The translations under genes were made by a program, and so were the position numbers. Under the pieces are notes generated by a model. The model searched no databases. It saw only the letters and a list, made by a program, of their open reading frames with translations, and was not told the DNA's origin. DNA of 64,000 nucleotides from Hippophae tibetana (taxonomy: Eukaryota; Streptophyta; Magnoliopsida; Rosales; Elaeagnaceae), in the NCBI GenBank assembly GCA_037013495.1, contig CM072810.1, forward strand, positions 80,894,449 through 80,958,448. The letters run 5' to 3'. This document shows positions 12,271-26,196 of the stretch, piece after piece. Numbering within the stretch: position 1 is the stretch's first letter; every line of letters begins with the position of its first letter.

Positions 12271-13709
12271 AATATGAGAGAAAGAAAAATAAAATGGATA
12301 CTATTCACATTTTCAAAAAAAAAAAATTTAATGATATGTGTCGCAACTATTAACAACGATAATCTTGTACTCATGTATTGAAACGACTATTATAATATAT
12401 CAAATTGAAGATCGTATAGATTCACACATTATTAATTTTCCTTGCTTTGGAAACTCATTTTTGTACACAAATTCAATCGTTTGTGTCACTTAAATAGGGT
12501 TTAAAGGTTTTGTTGCACCATTTCCGTTTTACTTCCTTTCTGTTTTATTCAAATGACCTATAAAGTTGATATTGGGTCCGACCAAGGTTTATTTATCAAT
12601 TTATTCAATCAATCTCTATTCTTTATAAAATATAAGAGAAGAGAAAATGAAGGGAATACTGCTCACATTTTCAAAAACAACAAAACATTTGATAAATATG
12701 TGTTCTAACTATTAACTGCGATAATTGTTTACTCCGTTATCGACACTAGAATTAAAATATATCAAATCACAGATTGTACAGACTAACACAATATTAATAT
12801 TCCTTGATTTGGAACTTCATTTTTGAACACAAATGGCATCATTTACATCACTTAGCAAGGATTTAATGTTTTTGTCACACCATTTCCGTTTTACTTACTT
12901 TCGATTTTATTCAAAAGTGTTGTAATGAAGTTATTGGTGCCCACCTAGGGTTATTTATTACTGTTTTCATTCAATCTATATTCTTTACAAAATATGAGAG
13001 AAAGAAAAATAAAATGGATACTATTCACATTTTCAAAAAAAAGAAATTTAATGATATGTGTCGCAACTATTAACAACGATAATCTTGTACTCATATATTG
13101 AAACGACTATTATAATATATCAAATTGAAGATCGTATAGATTCACACATTATTAATTTTCCTTGCTTTGGAAACTCATTTTTGTACACAAATTCCATCGT
13201 TTGTGTCACTTAAATAGGGTTTAAAGGTTTTGTTGCACCATTTCCGTTTTACTTCCTTTCTGTTTTATTCAAATGACCTATAAAGTTGATATTGGGTCCG
13301 ACCAAGGTTTATTTATCAATTTATTCAATCAATCTCTATTCTTTATAAAATATAAGAGAAGAGAAAATGAAGGGAATACTGCTCACATTTTCAAAAACAA
13401 CAAAACATTTGATAAATATGTGTTCTAACTATTAACTGCGATAATTGTTTACTCCGTTATCGACACTAGAATTACAATATATCAAATCACAGATTGTACA
13501 GACTAACACAATATTAATATTCCTTGATTTGGAACTTCATTTTTGAACACAAATGGCATCATTTACATCACTTAGCAAGGATTTAATGTTTTTGTCACAC
13601 CATTTCCGTTTCACTTACTTTCGATTTTATTCAAAGTGCTGTAATGAAGATATTGGTGCCCACCTAGGGTTATTTATTACTGTTTTCATTCAATCTATAT
13701 TCTTTAAAA
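12271..13709 (+). repeat. Single-unit tandem pair of gamma type
   Basis: Units at 12271 and 12991 (720 and 719 bp) are near-identical. Both have TTAACAACG, TTTCTGTTTTATTC, CAAATGACC, GGGTCCGACC, ATCAATTTATTC and AAAATGAAGGG. These variants also mark the first unit of the window (1-723). The pair differs in the A-run (12 As in the first, interrupted by a G in the second). It also differs at the 3' end of B, where the second copy turns into the alpha form GTTTCACTTAC with AAAGTGCTG, so the second copy is itself chimeric. Confidence 0.75.
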
Positions 13710-15872
13710 AATATGAGAGAAAGAAAAATAAAATGGATACTATTCACATTTTCAAAAACAACAAAAAATTTAATGAATATGTGTCGCAACTATTAACTAT
13801 GATAATCTTGTACTCATGTATTGAAACGACTATTATAATATATCAAATTGAAGATCGTATAGATTCACACAATATTAATTTTCCTTAAATTGGAAACTCA
13901 TTTTTGTACACAAATTCCATCGTTTGCGTCACATAAATAGGGTTTAAAGGTTTTGTTGCACCATTTCCGTTTACTTCCTCTCGGTTTTATTCAAATGACC
14001 TATAAAGTTGATATTGGTGCCGACCAAGGTTTATTTATTAATTTATTCAATCAATCTCTATTCTTTAAAAAATATAAGAGAAGAGAAAAAGAAGGAAATA
14101 CTGCTCACATTTTCAAAAACAACAAAACATTTGATAAATATGTGTTCTAACTATTAACTGCGATAATTGTTTACTCCGTTATCGACACTAGAGTTACAAT
14201 ATATCAAATCCCAGATTGTACAGACTAACACAATATTAATATTCCTTGATTTGGATCTTCATTTTTGAACACAAATGGCATCATTTACATCACTTAGCAA
14301 GGATTTAATGTTTTTGTCACACCATTTCCGTTTCACTTACTTTCGATTTTATTCAAAGTGCTGTAATGAAGTTATTGGTGCCCACCTAGGGTTATTTATT
14401 ACTGTTTTCATTCAATCTATATTCTTTAAAAAATATGAGAGAAAGAAAAATAAAATGGATACTATTCACATTTTCAAAAACAAAAAAAAATTTAATGATA
14501 TGTGTCGCAACTATTAACTACGATAATCTTGTACTCATGTATTGAAACGACTATTATAATATATCAAATTGAAGATCGTATAGATTCACACATTATTAAT
14601 TTTCCTTGCTTTGGAAACTCATTTTTGTACACAAATTCCATCGTTTGCGTTACTTAAATAGGGTTTAAAGGTTTTGTTGCACCATTTCCGTTTTACTTCC
14701 TTTCGGTTTTATTCAAAAGACCTATAAAGTTGATATTGGTTCCGACCAAGGTTTATTTATAAATTTATTCAATCAATCTCTATTCTTTAAAAAATATAAG
14801 AGAAGAGAAAAAGAAGTAAATACTGCTCACATTTTCAAAAACAACAAAACATTTGATAAATATGTGTTCTAACTATTAACTGTGATAATTGTTTACTCCG
14901 TTATCGACACTAGAATTACAATCTATCAAATCACAGATTGTACAGACTAACACAATATTAATATTCCTTGATTTGGAACTTCATTTTTGAACACAAATGG
15001 CATCATTTACATCAGTTAGCAAGGATTTAATGTTTTTGTCACACCATTTCCGTTTTACTTACTTTCGATTTTATTCAAAAGTGTTGTAATGAAGTTATTG
15101 GTGCCCACCTAGGGTTATTTATTACTGTTTTCATTCAATCTATATTCTTTACAAAATATGAGAGAAAGAAAAATAAAATGGATACTATTCACATTTTCAA
15201 AAAAAAAATTTAATGATATGTTTCGCAACTATTAACTATGATAATCTTGTACTCATGTATTGAAACGACTATTATAATATATCAAATTGAAGATCGTTTA
15301 GATTCACACATTATTAATTTTCCTTGCTTTGGAAACTCATTTTTGTACACAAATTCCATCGTTTGTGTCACTTAAATAGGGTTTAAAGGTTTTGTTGCAC
15401 CATTTCCGTTTTACTTCCTTTCGGTTTTATTCAAATGACCTATAAAGTTGATATTGGGTCCGACCAAGGTTTATTTATCAATTTATTCAATCAATCTCTA
15501 TTCTTTATAAAATATAAGAGAAGAGAAAATGAAGGGAATACTGCTCACATTTTCAAAAACAACAAAACATTTGATAAATATGTGTTCTAACTATTAACTG
15601 CGATAATTGTTTACTCCGTTATTGACACTAGAATTACAATATATCAAATCACAGATTGTACAGACTAACACAATATTAATATTCCTTGATTTGGAACTTC
15701 ATTTTTGAACACAAATGGCATCATTTACATCAGTTAGCAAGGATTTAATGTTTTTGTCACACCATTTCCGTTTTACTTACTTTCAATTTTATTCAAAAGT
15801 GCTGTAATGAAGATATTGGTGCCCACCTAGGGTTATTTATTTCTGTTTTCATTCAATCTATATTCTTTAAAA
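13710..15872 (+). repeat. Alpha/gamma three-unit higher-order repeat, 2163 bp
   Basis: Unit order: first alpha (AAACAACAAAAAATTTAATG, CCTTAAATTGG, GTTTACTTCCTCTCGG, TGCCGACC, GGATCTTC), second alpha (GCGTTACTTAAATAGGG, AAGACC, AACTGTGATAATTG, TCTATCAAATC, CATCAGTTAGC), then gamma (CAAAAAAAAAATTTAATG, CAAATGACC, ATCAATTTATTC, AAAATGAAGGG). The block starting at 15873 repeats the first two members (offset 2163) before entering beta sequence at 17318. The third member carries ATGTTTCGC and GATCGTTTAG, both shared with the unit at 28515. Confidence 0.75.
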
Positions 15873-18369
15873 AATATGAGAGAAAGAAAAATAAAATGGA
15901 TACTATTCACATTTTCAAAAACAACAAAAAATTTAATGAATATGTGTCGCAACTATTAACTATGATAATCTTGTACTCATGTATTGAAACGACTATTATA
16001 ATATATCAAATTGAAGATCGTATAGATTCACACAATATTAATTTTCCTTAAATTGGAAACTCATTTTTGTACACAAATTCCATCGTTTGCGTCACATAAA
16101 TAGGGTTTAAAGGTTTTGTTGCACCATTTCCGTTTACTTCCTCTCGGTTTTATTCAAATGACCTATAAAGTTGATATTGGTGCCGACCAAGGTTTATTTA
16201 TTAATTTATTCAATCAATCTCTATTCTTTAAAAAATATAAGAGAAGAGAAAAAGAAGGAAATACTGCTCACATTTTCAAAAACAACAAAACATTTGATAA
16301 ATATGTGTTCTAACTATTAACTGCGATAATTGTTTACTCCGTTATCGACACTAGAGTTACAATATATCAAATCACAGATTGTACAGACTAACACAATATT
16401 AATATTCCTTGATTTGGATCTTCATTTTTGAACACAAATGGCATCATTTACATCACTTAGCAAGGATTTAATGTTTTTGTCACACCATTTCCGTTTCACT
16501 TACTTTCGATTTTATTCAAAGTGCTGTAATGAAGTTATTGGTGCCCACCTAGGGTTATTTATTACTATTTTCATTCAATCTATATTCTTTAAAAAATATG
16601 AGAGAAAGAAAAATAAAATGGATACTATTCACATTTTCAAAAACAAAAAAAAATTTAATGATATGTGTCGCAACTATTAACTACGATAATCTTGTACTCA
16701 TGTATTGAAACGACTATTATAATATATCAAATTGAAGATCGTATAGATTCACACATTATTAATTTTCCTTGCTTTGGAAACTCATTTTTGTACACAAATT
16801 CCATCGTTTGCGTTACTTAAATAGGGTTTAAAGGTTTTGTTGCACCATTTCCGTTTTACTTCCTTTCGGTTTTATTCAAAAGACCTATAAAGTTGATATT
16901 GGTTCCGACCAAGGTTTATTTATAAATTTATTCAATCAATCTCTATTCTTTAAAAAATATAAGAGAAGAGAAAAAGAAGGAAATACTGCTCACATTTTCA
17001 AAAACAACAAAACATTTGATAAATATGTGTTCTAACTATTAACTGTGATAATTGTTTACTCCGTTATCGACACTAGAATTACAATCTATCAAATCACAGA
17101 TTGTACAGACTAACACAATATTAATATTCCTTGATTTGGAACTTCATTTTTGAACACAAATGGCATCATTTACATCAGTTAGCAAGGATTTAATGTTTTT
17201 GTCACACCATTTCCGTTTTACTTACTTTCGATTTTATTCAAAAGTGTTGTAATGAAGTTATTGGTGCCCACCTAGGGTTATTTATTACTGTTTTCATTCA
17301 ATCTATATTCTTTACAAAATATGAGAGAAAGAAAAATATAATGGATACTATTCACATTTTCAAAAAAAAAAAATTTAATGAATATGTGTCGCAACTATTA
17401 ACTACGATAATCTTGCACTCGTGTATTGAAACGAATATTATAATATATCAAATTGAAGATCGTATAGATTCACACATTATTAATTTTCCTTGCTTTGGAA
17501 ACTCATTTTTCTACACAAATTCCACCGTTTGCGTCACTTAAATAGGGTATAAAGCTTTTGTTGCACCATTTCCGTTTTACTTCCTTTCGGTTTTATTCAA
17601 AAGACCTATAAAGTTGATATTGGGTCCGACCAAGGTTTATTTATAAATTTATTCAATCAATCTCTATTCTTTAAAAAATATAAGAGAAGAGAAAAAGAAG
17701 GGAATACTGCTCACTTTTTCAAAAACAACAAAACATTTGATAAATATGTGTTCTAACTTTTAACTGTGATAATTGTTTACTCTGTTATCGACACTAGAAT
17801 TACAATATATCAAATCACAGATTGTACAGACTAACACAATATTAATATTCCTTGATTTGGAACTTCATTTTTGAACACAAATGGCATCATTTACATCACT
17901 TAGCAAGGATTTAATGTTTTTGTCACACCAATTCCGTTTTACTTACTTTCGATTTTATTCAAAAGTGCTGTAATGAAGCTATTGGTGCCCACCTAGGGTT
18001 ATTTATTACTGTTTTCATTCAATCTATATTCTATAAAAAATATGAGAGAAAGAAAAATAAAATGGATACTATTCACATTTTCAAAAACAACAAAAATTTT
18101 ATTGAATATGTGTCGTAAATATTAACTACGATAATCTTGTACTCGTGGATTCAAACGACTATTATAATATATCAAATTGAAGATCGTATAGATTCACACA
18201 TTATTAATTTTCCTTGCTATGTAAACTCATTTTTGTACACAAATTCCATCGTTTGCGTCTCTTAATTAGGGTTTAAAGGTTTTGTTGCACCATTTTTGTT
18301 TTACTTCCTTTCGGTTTTAATCAAAAGAGCTATAAAGTTGATATTGGTTCCGACCAAGGTTTATTTATT
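13710..18369 (+). repeat. Long-range duplication, left copy (partner 27071-31729)
   Basis: The order of unit types over six and a half units is the same as at 27071-31729, at an offset of 13360-13361 bp. Shared rare variants include ATGTTTCGC and GATCGTTTAG (near 15215 and 15293; 28575 and 28653), TTATTGACACTAG (near 15620 and 28980), CTTGCACTCG (near 17413 and 30775) and CACCAATTCCG (near 17928 and 31289). The left edge is uncertain because the neighbouring units are of similar type. Confidence 0.75.
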
Positions 18370-21300
18370 AATTTATTCAATCAATCTCTATTCTTTAAAA
18401 AATATAAGAGAAGAGAAAAAGAAGGGAATACTGCTCACATTTTCAAAAACAAAAAAAGATTTGGCAAATATGTGTTCTAACTATTAACTGCGATAATTGT
18501 TTACTCCCTTATCGACACTAGAATTACAAAATATCAAATCACAGATTGTACAGACTAACACAATATTAATATTCCTTGATTTGGAACCTCATTTTTGAAC
18601 ACAAATGGCATCATTTACATCACTTAGCAAGAATTTAATGTTTTTGTCACACCATTTCGGTTTTACTTACTTTCAATTTTATTCAAAAGTGCTGTAATGA
18701 AGATATTGGTGCCCACCTAGGGTTATTTATTGCTGTTTTCATTCAATCTATATTCTTTAAGAAATATGAGAGAAAGCAAAATAAAATGGATACTATTCAC
18801 ATTTTCAAAAACAACAAAAAATTTAATGAATATGTGTCGCAACTATTAACTACGATAATCTTGTACTCGTGTATTGAAACGAATATTATAATATATCAAA
18901 TTGAAGATCGTATAGATTCACACATTATTAATTTTCCTTGCTTTGGAAACTCATTTTTCTACACAAATTCCACCGTTTGCGTCACTTAAATAGGGTATAA
19001 AGCTTTTGTTGCACCATTTCCGTTTTACTTCCTTTCGGTTTTATTCAAAAGACCTATAAAGTTGATATTGGGTCCGAAAAAGGTTTATTTATAAATTTAT
19101 TCAATCAATCTCTATTCTTTAAAAAATATAAGAGAAGAGAAAAAGAAGGGAATACTGCTCACTTTTTCAAAAACAACAAAACATTTGATAAATATGTGTT
19201 CTAACTTTTAACTGTGATAATTGTTTACTCTGTTATCGACACTAGAATTACAATATATCAAATCACAGATTGTACAGACTAACACAATATTAATATTCCT
19301 TGATTTGGAACTTCATTTTTGAACACAAATGGCATCATTTACATCACTTAGCAAGGATTTAATGTTTTTGTCACACCAATTCCGTTTTACTTACTTTCGA
19401 TTTTATTCAAAAGTGCTGTAATGAAGCTATTGGTGCCCACCTAGGGTTATTTATTACTGTTTTCATTCAATCTATATTCTATAAAAAATATGAGAGAAAG
19501 AAAAATAAAATGGATACTATTCACATTTTCAAAAACAACAAAAATTTTATTGAATATGTGTCGTAAATATTAACTACGATAATCTTGTACTCGTGGATTC
19601 AAACGACTATTATAATATATCAAATTGAAGATCGTATAGATTCACACATTATTAATTTTCCTTGCTATGTAAACTCATTTTTGTACACAAATTCCATCGT
19701 TTGCGTCTCTTAATTAGGGTTTAAAGGTTTTGTTGCACCATTTTTGTTTTACTTCCTTTCGGTTTTAATCAAAAGAGCTATAAAGTTGATATTGGTTCCG
19801 ACCAAGGTTTATTTATTAATTTATTCAATCAATCTCTATTCTTTAAAAAATATAAGAGAAGAGAAAAAGAAGGGAATACTGCTCACATTTTCAAAAACAA
19901 AAAAAGATTTGGCAAATATGTGTTCTAACTATTAACTGCGATAATTGTTTACTCCCTTATCGACACTAGAATTACAAAATATCAAATCACAGATTGTACA
20001 GACTAACACAATATTAATATTCCTTGATTTGGAACCTCATTTTTGAACACAAATGGCATCATTTACATCACTTAGCAAGAATTTAATGTTTTTGTCACAC
20101 CATTTCGGTTTTACTTACTTTCAATTTTATTCAAAAGTGCTGTAATGAAGATATTGGTGCCCACCTAGGGTTATTTATTGCTGTTTTCATTCAATCTATA
20201 TTCTTTAAGAAATATGAGAGAAAGCAAAATAAAATGGATACTATTCACATTTTCAAAAACAACAAAAAATTTAATGAATATGTGTCGCAACTATTAACTA
20301 CGATAATCTTGTACTCGTGTATTGAAACGAATATTATAATATATCAAATTGAAGATCGTATAGATTCACACATTATTAATTTTCCTTGCTTTGGAAACTC
20401 ATTTTTCTACACAAATTCCACCGTTTGCGTCACTTAAATAGGGTATAAAGCTTTTGTTGCACCATTTCCGTTTTACTTCCTTTCGGTTTTATTCAAAAGA
20501 CCTATAAAGTTGATATTGGGTCCGAAAAAGGTTTATTTATAAATTTATTCAATCAATCTCTATTCTTTAAAAAATATAAGAGAAGAGAAAAAGAAGGGAA
20601 TACTGCTCACTTTTTCAAAAACAACAAAACATTTGATAAATATGTGTTCTAACTTTTAACTGTGATAATTGTTTACTCTGTTATCGACACTAGAATTACA
20701 ATATATCAAATCACAGATTGTACAGACTAACACAATATTAATATTCCTTGATTTGGAACTTCATTTTTGAACACAAATGGCATCATTTACATCACTTAGC
20801 AAGGATTTAATGTTTTTGTCACACCATTTCCGTTTTACTTACTTTCGATTTTATTCAAAAGTGCTGTAATGAAGCTATTGGTGCCCACCTAGGGTTATTT
20901 ATTACTGTTTTCATTCAATCTATATTCTATAAAAAATATGAGAGAAAGAAAAATAAAATGGATACTATTCACATTTTCAAAAACAACAAAAATTTTATTG
21001 AATATGTGTCGTAAATATTAACTACGATAATCTTGTACTCGTGGATTCAAACGACTATTATAATATATCAAATTGAAGATCGTATAGATTCACACATTAT
21101 TAATTTTCCTTGCTATGTAAACTCATTTTTGTACACAAATTCCATCGTTTGCGTCTCTTAATTAGGGTTTAAAGGTTTTGTTGCACCATTTTTGTTTTAC
21201 TTCCTTTCGGTTTTAATCAAAAGAGCTATAAAGTTGATATTGGTTCCGACCAAGGTTTATTTATTAATTTATTCAATCAATCTCTATTCTTTAAAAAATA

Positions 21301-21658
21301 TAAGAGAAGAGAAAAAGAAGGGAATACTGCTCACATTTTCAAAAACAAAAAAAGATTTGGCAAATATGTGTTCTAACTATTAACTGCGATAATTGTTTAC
21401 TCCCTTATCGACACTAGAATTACAAAATATCAAATCACAGATTGTACAGACTAACACAATATTAATATTCCTTGATTTGGAACCTCATTTTTGAACACAA
21501 ATGGCATCATTTACATCACTTAGCAAGAATTTAATGTTTTTGTCACACCATTTCGGTTTTACTTACTTTCAATTTTATTCAAAAGTGCTGTAATGAAGAT
21601 ATTGGTGCCCACCTAGGGTTATTTATTGCTATTTTCATTCAATCTATATTCTTTAAGA
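17318..21658 (+). repeat. Beta two-unit higher-order repeat, three tandem copies of 1448 bp
   Basis: Copies start at 17318, 18763 and 20211. The A-run of the first copy is a few bases shorter, so it measures 1445 bp. Near-identity is broken by informative variants. CACCAATTCCG is in copies 1 and 2 (about 17928 and 19376) but not 3. TCCGAAAAAGG is in copies 2 and 3 (about 19073 and 20521), where copy 1 keeps TCCGACCAAGG. CTTGCACTCG is only in copy 1. The overlapping pattern fits stepwise tandem duplication, with copy 2 sharing a variant with each neighbour. Confidence 0.85.
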
Positions 21659-21947
21659 AATATGAGAGAAAGCAAAATAAAATGGATACTATTCACATTT
21701 TCAAAAACAACAAAAAATTTAATGAATATGTGTCGCAACTATTAACTACGATAATCTTGTACTAGTGTATTGAAACGACTATTATAATATATCAAATTAA
21801 AGATCGTATAGATTCACACATTATTAATTTTCCTTGCTTTGGAAACTCATTTTTGTACACAAATTCCATCGTTTGCGTCACTTAAATAGGGTTTAAAGGT
21901 TTTGTTGCACCATTTCCGTTTTACTTCCTTTCGGTTTTATTCAAAAG

Positions 21948-22050
21948 AGCTATAAAGTTGATATTGGTTCCGACCAAGGTTTAATGATTAATTTATTCAA
22001 TCAATCTCTATTCTTTTAAAAATATAAGAGAAGAGAAAAAGAAGAGAATA
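21948..22050 (+). repeat. Right-family patch inside the left domain (first)
   Basis: Within the unit at 21659, the stretch from AAAAGAGCTATAAAG through TTAATGATTAATTTATTC, CTTTTAAAAATATAAG and GAAGAGAATACTG carries right-family states. The flanks are left-type: AATTAAAG...GCGTCACTT before and ACTCCGTTATCGACACTAG after. The patch suggests gene conversion or retained ancestral variation. Confidence 0.6.
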
Positions 22051-23872
22051 CTGCTCACATTTTCAAAAACAACAAAACATTTGATAAATATGTGTTCTAA
22101 CTATTAACTGCGAAAATTGTTTACTCCGTTATCGACACTAGAATTACAATATATCAAATCACAGATTGTACAGACTAACACAATATTAATAGTCCTTGAT
22201 TTGGAACTTCATTTTTGAACACAAATGGCATCATTTACATTACTTAGCAAGGATTTAATGTTTTTGTCACACCATTTCCGTTTTACTTACTTTCAATTTT
22301 ATTCAAAAGTGCTGTAATGAAGATATTGGTGCCCACCTAGGGTTATTTATTTCTGTTTTCATTCAATCTATATTCTTTAAAAAATATGAGAGAAAGAAAA
22401 ATAAAATGGATACTTTTCACATTTTCAAAAACAACAAAAAATTTAATGAATATGTGTCGTAACTATTAACTACGATAATCTTGTACTCATGTATTGAAAC
22501 GACTATTATAATATATCAAATTGAAGATCGTATAGATTCACACAATATTAATTTTCCTTAAATTGGAAACTCATTTTTGTACACAAATTCCATCGTTTGC
22601 GTCACTTAAATAGGGTTTAAAGGTTTTGTTGCACCATTTCCGTTTACTTCCTCTCGGTTTTATTCAAATGACCTATAAAGTTGATATTGGTGCCGACCAA
22701 GGTTTATTTATTAATTTATTCAATCAATCTCTATTCTTTAAAAAATATAAGAGAAGAGAAAAAGAAGGAAATACTGCTCACATTTTCAAAAACAACAAAA
22801 CATTTGATAAATATGTGTTCTAACTATTAACTGCGATAATTGTTTACTCCGTTATCGACACTAGAATTACAATATATCAAATCACAGATTGTACAGACTA
22901 ACACAATATTAATATTCTTTGATTTGGATCTTCATTTTTGAACACAAATGGCATCATTTACATCACTTAGCAAGGATTTAATGTTTTTGTCACACCATTT
23001 CCGTTTCACTTACTTTCGATTTTATTCAAAGTGCTGTAATGAAGTTATTGGTGCCCACCTAGGGTTATTTATTACTGTTTTCATTCAATCTATATTCTTT
23101 AAAAAATATGAGAGAAAGAAAAATAAAATGGATACTATTCACATTTTCAAAAACAAAAAAAAATTTAATGAATATGTGTCGTAACTATTAACTACGATAA
23201 TCTTGTACTCATGTATTGAAACGACTATTATAATATATCAAATTGAAGATCGTATAGATTCACACATTATTAATTTTCCTTGCTTTGGAAACTCATTTTT
23301 GTACACAAATTCCATCGTTTGCGTTACTTAAATAGGGTTTAAAGGTTTTGTTGCACCATTTCCGTTTTACTTCCTTTCGGTTTTATTCAAAAGACCTATA
23401 AAGTTGATATTGGTTCCGACCAAGGTTTATTTATAAATTTATTCAATCAATCTCTATTCTTTAAAAAATATAAGAGAAGAGAAAAAGAAGGAAACACTGC
23501 TCACATTTTCAAAAACAACAAAACATTTGATAAATATGTGTTCTAACTATTAACTGTGATAATTGTTTACTCCGTTATCGACACTAGAATTACAATCTAT
23601 CAAATCACAGATTGTACAGACTAACACAATATTAATATTCCTTGATTTGGAACTTCATTTTTGAACACAAATGGCATCATTTACATCAGTTAGCAAGGAT
23701 TTAATGTTTTTGTCACACCATTTCCGTTTTACTTACTTTCGATTTTATTCAAAAGTGTTGTAATGAAGTTATTGGTGCCCACCTAGGGTTATTTATTACT
23801 GTTTTCATTCAATCTATATTCTTTACAAAATATGAGAGAAAGAAAAATAAAATGGGTACTATACACATTTTC

Positions 23873-23886
23873 AAAAAAAAAAAAAA
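23873..23886 (+). repeat. Longest homopolymer A-run seen (14 A)
   Basis: In the A half of the unit at 23829 the segment that reads CAAAAACAACAAAAAATTT elsewhere has become an uninterrupted run of 14 A. The same site in other left-domain units holds about 9-13 A, for example 12 A at 12315-12326. The right-domain units keep AACAACAAAATATTT. Length differences at this run and loss of ACAAC explain much of the 718-724 bp length spread in the left domain. Confidence 0.75.
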
Positions 23887-24551
23887 TTTAATGAATATGT
23901 GTCGCAACTATTAACTACGATAATCTTGTACTCGTGTATTGAAACGAATATTATAATATATCAAATTGAAGATCGTATAGATTCACACATTATTAATTTT
24001 CCTTGCTTTGGAAACTCATTTTTGTACACAAATTCCATCGTTTGCGTTACTTAAATAGGGTTTAAAGGTTTTGTTGCACCATTTCCGTTTTACTTCCTTT
24101 CGGTTTTATTCAAAACACCTATAAAGTTGATATTGGTTCCGACCAAGGTTTATTTATAAATTTATTCAATCAATCTCTATTCTTTAAAAAATATAAGAGA
24201 AGAGAAAAAGAAGGAAATACTGCTCACATTTTCAAAAACAACAAAACATTTGATAAATATGTGTTCTAACTATTAACTGTGATAATTGTTTACTCCGTTA
24301 TCGACACTAGAATTACAATCTATCAAATCACAGATTGTACAGACTAACACAATATTAATATTCCTTGATTTGGAACTTCATTTTTGAACACAAATGGCAT
24401 CATTTACATCAGTTAGCAAGGATTTAATGTTTTTGTCACACCATTTCCGTTTTACTTACTTTCGATTTTATTCAAAAGTGTTGTAATGAAGTTATTGGTG
24501 CCCACCTAGGGTTATTTATTACTGTTTTCATTCAATCTATATTCTTTACAA

Positions 24552-26196
24552 AATATGAGAGAAAGAAAAATAAAATGGATACTATTCACATTTTCAAAAA
24601 AAAAACAATTTAATGAATATGCGTCGCAACTATTAACTACGATAATCTTGTACTCGTGTATTGAAACGAATATTATAATATATCAAATTGAAGATCGTAT
24701 AGATTCACACATTATTAATTTTCCTTGCTTTGGAAACTCATTTTTGTACACAAATTCTATCGTTTGCGTTACTTAAATAGGGTTTAAAGGTTTTGTTGCA
24801 CCATTTCCGTTTTACTTCCTTTCGGTTTTATTCAAAAGACCTATAAAGTTGATATTGGTTCCGACCAAGGTTTATTTATAAATTTATTCAATCAATCTCT
24901 ATTCTTTAAAAAATATAAGAGAAGAGAAAAAGAAGGGAATACTGCTCACTTTTTCAAAAACAACAAAACATTTGATAAATATGTGTTCTAACTTTTAACT
25001 GTGATAATTGTTTACTCTGTTATCGACACTAGAATTACAATATATCAAATCACAGATTGTACAGACTAACACAATATTAATATTCCTTGATTTGGAACTT
25101 CATTTTTGAACACAAATGGCATCATTTACATCACTTAGCAAGGATTTAATGTTTTTGTCACACCATTTCCGTTTTACTTCCTTTAGATTTTATTCAAAAG
25201 TGTTGTAATGAAGTTATTGGTGCCCACCTAGGGTTATTTATTACTGTTTTCATTCAATCTATATTCTTTACAAAATATGAGAGAAAGAAAAATAAAATGG
25301 ATACTATTCACATTTTCAAAAAAAAAATTTAATGAATATGTGTCGCAACTATTAACTTTGATAATCTTGTACTCGTGTATTGAAACGAATATTATAATAT
25401 ACCAAATTGAAGATCGTATAGATTCACACATTATTAATTTTCCTTGCTTTGGAAACTCATTTTTCTACACAAATTCCACCGTTTGCGTCACTTAAATAGG
25501 GTATAAAGCTTTTGTTGCACCATTTCCGTTTTACTTCCTTTCGGTTTTATTCAAAAGACCTATAAAGTTGATATTGGTTCCGACCAAGGTTTATTTATAA
25601 ATTTATTCAATCAATCTCTATTCTTTAAAAAATATAAGAGAAGAGAAAAACAAGGAAATACTGCTCACATTTTCAAAAACAACAAAACATTTGATAAATA
25701 TGTGTTCTAACTATTCACTGCGATAATTGTTTACTCAATTATCGACACAAGAATTACAATATATCAAAATCACAGATTTTATAGACTAACACAATATTAA
25801 TATTACTTGATTTGGAACCTCATTTTTGAACACAAATGGCATCATTTACATCAGTTAGCAAGGATTTAATGTTTTTGTCACACCATTTCCGTTTTACTTA
25901 CTTTCGATTTTATTCAAAAGTGTTGTAATGAAGTTATTGGTGCCCACCTAGGGTTATTTATTACTGTTTTCATTCAATCTATATTCTTTACAAAATATGA
26001 GAGAAAGAAAAATAAAATGGATACTATTCACATTTTCAAAAAAAAAAAATTTAATGAATATGTGTCGCAACTATTAACTACGATAATCTTGTACTCGTGT
26101 ATTGAAACGAATATTATAATATATCAAATTGAAGATCGTATAGATTCACACATTATTAATTTTCCTTGCTTTGGAAACTCATTTTTCTACACAAAT
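24552..26196 (+). repeat. Mosaic duplication source region, partner 32124-33930
   Basis: Pieces recur later in a different order. The 5' end of the unit at 24552 (ACAATTTAATGAATATGCG) matches 32124. The region 25150-25600 (CTTCCTTTAGATTTTATT, TTAACTTTGATAATC, TATACCAAATTG) matches about 33445-33895 at an offset of about 8294. The region 25500-26196 matches about 32350-33049 at an offset of about 6853. The order is therefore swapped between the copies, which points to more than one exchange. Confidence 0.6.
25715..25845 (+). repeat. Right-family patch inside the left domain (second)
   Basis: TTCACTGCGATAATTG, TACTCAATTATCGACACAAG, CAGATTTTATAGAC and GGAACCTCATTTTT are all right-family states. 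They sit between left-type GGAAATACTG and CATCAGTTAGCAAGGATTT. A private extra A (TATCAAAATCAC) and ATTACTTGATTTGG are shared with the third patch. Confidence 0.7.
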
